Notes under the pieces: generated by a model | Told to the model about the DNA's origin: nothing | The model's input: only the letters and a program-made list of their open reading frames with translations | The model's database searches: none | Assembly: GCA_029891345.1 (NCBI GenBank) | Contig: CM057002.1 | Location: 63,478,777-63,542,776, forward strand | Source: Dryococelus australis | Taxonomy: Eukaryota; Arthropoda; Insecta; Phasmatodea; Phasmatidae | Reading direction: 5' to 3' | DNA length: 64,000 bases | Program-made: the position numbers and the translations under genes | In this document: one piece after another, positions 59,973-64,000 of the stretch | Layout: each line of letters opens with the position of its first letter | How positions within the stretch are numbered: the first letter of the stretch is position 1

Positions 59973-60315
59973 GCAGTTCACGGTAAACTGAGAACTTTCG
60001 AGAGCCCTGCTTAAGATCTACTTGTATGCACGTTGTGTGTTCTTCCCGCGTTATGTAAAATAAACATTGTAATGGGTCTCGTCACCTAATCCCTGCGTCA
60101 GTCAATTGAAACTGTGAAATTATTAGAAAGTAAATATATTACAAATATTCTCATTTTTACACTTATATGCATTTTAAAAAATAACAGAAAGCGAATGAAA
60201 TAATTTATGTTATCACAAATGGTTACCTTGCACTTTTTATTCCGTACTAAGATATAAAACTGCTTTTCCTCTCTCGTTGCCAACTTTACTGGACGCATGT
60301 CACACAGTGCGCCCA

Positions 60316-60383
<68 letters not shown>

Positions 60384-60445
60384 GGCAGGAGAAGTGACTT
60401 TTCCTGGGAATGATTCCAAAAGTGTTCTTTTTATCGTGAACAGCC
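59973..60445 (+). mobile_element. Long MITE of the TTCACGGTAAAGTGAGCAC family with (TA)n
   Basis: Left end GCAGTTCACGGTAAACTGAG; the right end, inverted, is GGCTGTTCACGATAAAAAGA. It matches the 412-bp copy, but an internal AT stretch has expanded into about 31 TA units at 60,319-60,380. Confidence 0.85.
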
Positions 60446-61240
60446 TTCAAAAGTAGTTATCTTTAATTCGCTTGTACACAGAGGCAAATAAGATTATGAA
60501 GGGCATATCACGCCACTTTAGGAAGAAGTTCTTCCTTTCGTACCATAAATATTGTATTAGTGTATTTGTCGATAGCTTTTCAGTGTAACTATGTTATATT
60601 TTACAAGTTATTTATTATTTTCATATAATTTAAAAAGCGTGAATAACGATGAAGGAATATGACTTTAAAAAAGAATACAAGGATTATGGATGTTTGTAAT
60701 TTAAATGTTTTGTACGAATCTCGATATTGAGCATGATTAGCCTGTTGGACTAGAGCTCACGATAATTGTTCATATTATAGCCAATCCGTAAATAATATAT
60801 CTTGTGAATTTGTTGTGCGGTTTACCCGTTTTACAATTATATCATTACAGGTAAAATTTAAATTCGTAATAGTTAAAAGCTGAATCATTACGCAGGTGAC
60901 TCAGATGTCCAATTTCAAATCAATTTCAATACTCGTTCCATTGTGTCTTCAACGAACATTTAAAATAAACCTTAATCTTTCAAAAACAGCACAATTATAA
61001 GAACCAAAGATTTTAAGTTAAACTTCTAATAAATAAACTTAAAAATTTATAGCTAGTAAGATTTGGGGTTTTATTACACAGAATGATAGCAAAAGCGATC
61101 GGGGAATGGATAGTACACCCCAGAACAACACAAAATTTCCCTACCTTCCAACATTGTACCACATGTATTGGTAATATTCGATTTTTTTACGAAGTTTGAC
61201 TGTTAATGCGCTCAGTTGTAATATTATGGGTGTTATTAAA
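60446..61240. other. Non-coding stretch
   Basis: AT-rich, no gene or repeat recognised. Confidence 0.45.
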
Positions 61241-61915
61241 GGCTGTTCACGATAGTGTGAGCAATTTTGAATTCAAATTTAGAATAAAGTCACTACTCCG
61301 GCGTGGCATATATTTTAACGGGCGCACTGAGTGACATGCGCCCAGTAAAGTTGGTAACACTGGAGGGAAAGCAGGTCCATAACTTAACGTAGAATAAAAT
61401 GTGTTAGGTAACAATTTCTGACAACTTAAATTATTTATTTCGCTTTCTGCTCTTTTTTTAATGCATCTAAGAGTAAAAATGGGCAGATTTATAAAATATT
61501 TCGTTTTCATATAATTCCACAATTTCACTCGACCGACGCATGAATAGTGATGAGTCTCATAGCAAAGTAAAATTTTCATAAGGCGGAAGATTACACAAAG
61601 TGCATAGAAGTAGATCTTAAGCAGGACTCTCAAAAATGACTCATTTTACCATGGGGCTGCGGTGGCTGAGCGGTTAGCCTGCTCGCCTCCCACCAAGTCG
61701 ATCCGGGTTCAATCCCCGGTCGGGTCATCGGACTTTTGCATGTGGGAATCGTTGCGGACGATGCCGTTGATAGGCGGGTTTTCTCGGGATCTCCCCCCCC
61801 CCCCTCGGCACCCTGGCCGTCCAATACTCACCTCAATTACGCTCATCGGCTCTCAAGACCACGCTGCTAAAAGCCGCCCAGATATCTGCACTCACTCATT
61901 TAACCGTGACCAGCC
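61241..61915 (-). mobile_element. Long MITE of the TTCACGGTAAAGTGAGCAC family, interrupted by a SINE
   Basis: Left end GGCTGTTCACGATAGTGTGA. The right end is split: its inner part lies at about 61,615-61,650 and its last bases (ACCGTGACCAGCC) at 61,903-61,915, with a SINE between. Confidence 0.9.
61651..61893 (+). mobile_element. tRNA-derived SINE (family 1), copy 2, with 12-bp target duplication
   Basis: The head GGGGCTGCGGTGGCTGAGCG (A box) and CCGGGTTCAATCCCCGGTC (B box) is tRNA-like. The body matches copy 1 at 38,038 (GTGGGAATCGTTGCGGACGA; CTCATCGGCTCTCAAGACC). It is flanked by ACTCATTTTACC (61,639-61,650) and ACTCATTTAACC (61,894-61,905), a target-site duplication with one mismatch. The length is about 243 bp. 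Confidence 0.9.
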
Positions 61916-61919
61916 TATA

Positions 61920-62195
61920 CCTGTTCCATTGCACTGGTCGAATGCGAAGCTCTCAAAACCCCGGATTCCTATCAACTGGACTAGTTCTTGTGGGAGCATC
62001 TAAAGGTAATAGTTTATGCAACTCTATATTCAGACGTAAAAACAGTGCTTCTCCAGCGAGTGGGAAAAGGTTGCCAGCAGACACATGCAATTACTGGAGT
62101 ACTTGAACGTGTCAGACAATCAGCGACGCAGTGTGTTCAGGCAATAATGCATGCATCTCGAGCACTTATTGTGGAGTCACGTGTAGCTGGTATAC
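61920..62195 (+). pseudogene. Mariner-like transposase, C-terminal fragment
   Basis: The frame has PDSYQLD, a TAG, then FLWEHLKVIVYATLYSDVK, followed by ERVRQSATQCVQAIMHASRA, matching the SPDLxPLD-FFLWGxLKxxVY and terminal region of the same DUF4817-associated Tc1/mariner-like family seen at 13.9 and 20.3 kb. Everything upstream is missing: the fragment begins directly at the end of the MITE, so that insertion or a rearrangement removed the rest. Related short ORFs in other frames are shadows. Confidence 0.65.
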
Positions 62196-62801
62196 GAACA
62201 TGGTTACAGCTGCACGAACTGGAATGTGCCAGGAAGACTTTAGACATGTAATCATAGGGACATTTTGTTGTTTTGGTGTGCACTATCCATTAATCGATTG
62301 TTTCCAGTGGCGGTGCGTGAAGCAGAGCTCTCGCGTTACGGCACAAAACCAATTCTCATTCATTTTGCCAGGTATTTTGTTTGGTTAAAGTTTTTTAATA
62401 TTAAGTATTATAGACTCTAAATTGATGCTATTTTGCTTTAAGGCCAGGCTTCACCATGCATGGGCGTATGGGGAGTCAAAGGCTAAATTCGTACAATGAT
62501 CTCTCAGTCGTTTTTTGTCGTAGTATTTTCAACAAAAGATTTTTTGTTAGTGATTGAACTCATCTAAATTTGTAAACCTTCTAAATCTTAATTTTTTTTT
62601 ATTTCAAAAATTTACGTTTTCATTATTTATAAAATTGTGACATTTTATAAGTTATTAAAAAGTGCATTTAAAATTTAATATTTTTGATGGCCGATGCCCT
62701 CTCGCATCAACACATAAGTGTGTTACACTGTAGGCTTACATGCACTCTTTCTCCTGCGAATTTCGAGCTGTTGTGAGACAATGAAGCACGCGTCGGTTAA
62801 A

Positions 62802-63215
62802 GGTGGTTCACGATAAAGTGAGCACTTTAGAAATGAACATTAGAAAAAGTCACTGCTCCTGCATGCCTATATTTTAATGGGCGCACTGAGTGACATTCGC
62901 CCAGTAAATTTGGCAACGATGGATGGAAAGTAGTTCTATATCTTAACGTCGAATAGAAAGCGTTAGGTAACCATTTGAGTTAATTTAAAATTAATTCTTT
63001 CACTTTCTGTTTTTTAATGCATCGAAGTATAAAAATGAGCACATTTGTAAAGTATTTGCTTTCCTAATAATTTCAGTTTCATTCGACCGACCCATGGATA
63101 AAGTGACGAGGCCCATAGTAATGCTAATTTTACATAAGGCGGAGGAATACACAACGGGTATACAAGTAGATCTTAAGCAGGGCTTTCGGAAGTGCTCGTT
63201 TTACCGTGAACAGCC
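62802..63215 (-). mobile_element. Long MITE of the TTCACGGTAAAGTGAGCAC family (414 bp)
   Basis: An intact-length copy. Left end GGTGGTTCACGATAAAGTGA; the right end, inverted, is GGCTGTTCACGGTAAAACGA. The interior matches the copy at 58,382 in reverse. Confidence 0.9.
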
Positions 63216-63906
63216 TACAGCACGAATGCTACTAGGATAAGGTCCGGTGTGTGGGATGTGAGCCGCCCTCCGGTCGCAGGGCTGGAACGCGAATCATAAT
63301 CCACAGGAAGGGGCCAACAACTCAGTCGGTTTCGACCCCATTCTCAGAAGATGCCCAACAGGAAACACACGAACCAAATTCCGCGACCAGTGCAGGCAGA
63401 CCTCTTTAAAAGAGCAAGAAACTAGGGTCGGCCCCCCAGAGTCATTTTCCCTTTAAAACATTCCGGTAATAGCACACCACTTCAACGTGACTCCTTTGGT
63501 TTTACACGTGGTTACGACCACGTGTAAACATTTAATGTGCAGGGATTGGAAAATTAAATCAATTACTGTGGAACACTGAATTTAGGGCAATAAATAAATA
63601 TTCAACGAAATTCCATTGTTACCATTACTATGAGTAGTTGTTCTTTGCTCATACCGCCTATTTGACAGTGACATAATAAAATAGTAGAATGAGTTAGACA
63701 TAGTGCAAACAAATATTAGCATTGAAATGAAAGTAAATTGTATCACTCATTAAATGGTGAAAAATAAGATATCGACTACTCAGACAAATAAAAATGTTAT
63801 GGGAGGTTTGTGGTGCACGACTTAAAGACTTTTAACACATATTCCTTGCAAATTTTAAATATTTTTTTCAAGTTAACATTAATCAAAATAAATAACGTTA
63901 TCAAGT
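63216..63906. other. Non-coding stretch upstream of candidate exon
   Basis: No gene recognised. A perfect inverted pair, ACACGTGGTTACGACCACGTGT (halves ACACGTGGT/ACCACGTGT), lies at 63,505-63,526 and contains two CACGTG E-boxes. It could be part of the promoter of the exon at 63,907. Confidence 0.35.
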
Positions 63907-63970
63907 ATGGAACGGCCGAGAAGCACAGTATTTTTAATTTTCATATTTTTCTTTATTTTATGCCCGAAAG
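63907..63970 (+). CDS. Candidate first coding exon of a secreted or membrane host protein
   Basis: The ATG at 63,907 encodes MERPRSTV, then the hydrophobic core FLIFIFFFIL and CPK, followed at 63,971 by the canonical splice donor GTAAGT. The exon is 64 bases, ending in phase 1, a common arrangement for signal-peptide exons. Basic residues, a hydrophobic core and a small/polar end fit a signal peptide. The rest of the gene lies beyond the window, so neither identity nor reality can be confirmed. A chance ORF in AT-rich DNA is the main alternative. Confidence 0.4.
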
Positions 63971-64000
63971 GTAAGTTTGAAAAATCCTCATGCAGCAAGG

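Noticed and set aside
61651-61730. tRNA gene
   Set aside because: A and B boxes are present, but the same head with a shared body recurs at 38,038, and a target duplication brackets 243 bp, so it is a SINE.

Overview
The window looks like intergenic or intronic DNA from a large, AT-rich, repeat-laden arthropod genome, probably an insect. No complete host gene is visible. Almost everything recognisable is mobile: decayed DNA-transposon genes, miniature inverted-repeat elements (MITEs), tRNA-derived SINEs, a probable solo LTR, minisatellites, microsatellites, and remains of Polinton/adintovirus-like DNA elements. The organism call rests on element types (pogo-like, Tc1/mariner-like and DUF4371 hAT transposases, Polinton-type genes) and base composition, not on a host gene. 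Family assignments come from motif recognition, because no database search was possible.

Layout. 1-1.1 kb: pogo/Tigger-like transposase (-), cut by the window edge. 3.3-6.7 kb: a TIR-bounded transposon carrying a decayed gene of a widespread but unclassified arthropod transposon family, broken by two MITEs. 8.2-8.9 kb: another MITE. 9.6-11.5 kb: diverged tandem repeat array. 13.9-15.0 kb: Tc1/mariner-like transposase (-). 15.0-16.2 kb: Polinton-type zinc finger ORF and packaging-ATPase fragment (+), followed to 19.7 kb by repetitive non-coding DNA with nuclear-receptor-like half-sites. 20.3-21.5 kb: second mariner-like transposase (-) split by a TTAA-flanked foldback MITE. 22.5-30.7 kb: MITEs, a SINE and microsatellites. 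32.2-34.6 kb: a second tandem array, a Polinton-type integrase C-terminus (+), and non-coding repeats like those at 16-19 kb. 35.6-36.5 kb: two minisatellites. 38.0 kb: SINE.

The most interesting object is at 41,001-46,818: a 5.8-kb, very AT-rich element bounded by ~275-bp inverted repeats. It encodes decayed versions of a protein-primed type B DNA polymerase (N-terminal and exonuclease parts only), a double-jelly-roll-type major capsid protein, a protein with three CxxC...CKKC zinc modules, a small divergently transcribed protein and another small ORF. No integrase was seen. I read it as an endogenous Polinton-like/adintovirus-like element with an internal deletion.

50.3-53.4 kb: a DUF4371 (ZMYM1-like) hAT transposase gene (+) with a TATA box upstream. 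55.0-55.9 kb: probable solo LTR. 57.7-58.4 kb: GC-rich block with microsatellites. 58.4-63.2 kb: four long MITE copies, one holding a SINE with its target-site duplication, next to a third mariner-like transposase fragment. The last 100 bases hold a candidate host exon: a signal-peptide-like start followed by a canonical splice donor.

Nothing here works together as a pathway. The relationships are of insertion: MITEs inside transposase genes, SINEs inside MITEs, and Polinton-derived genes scattered as three separate remnants.
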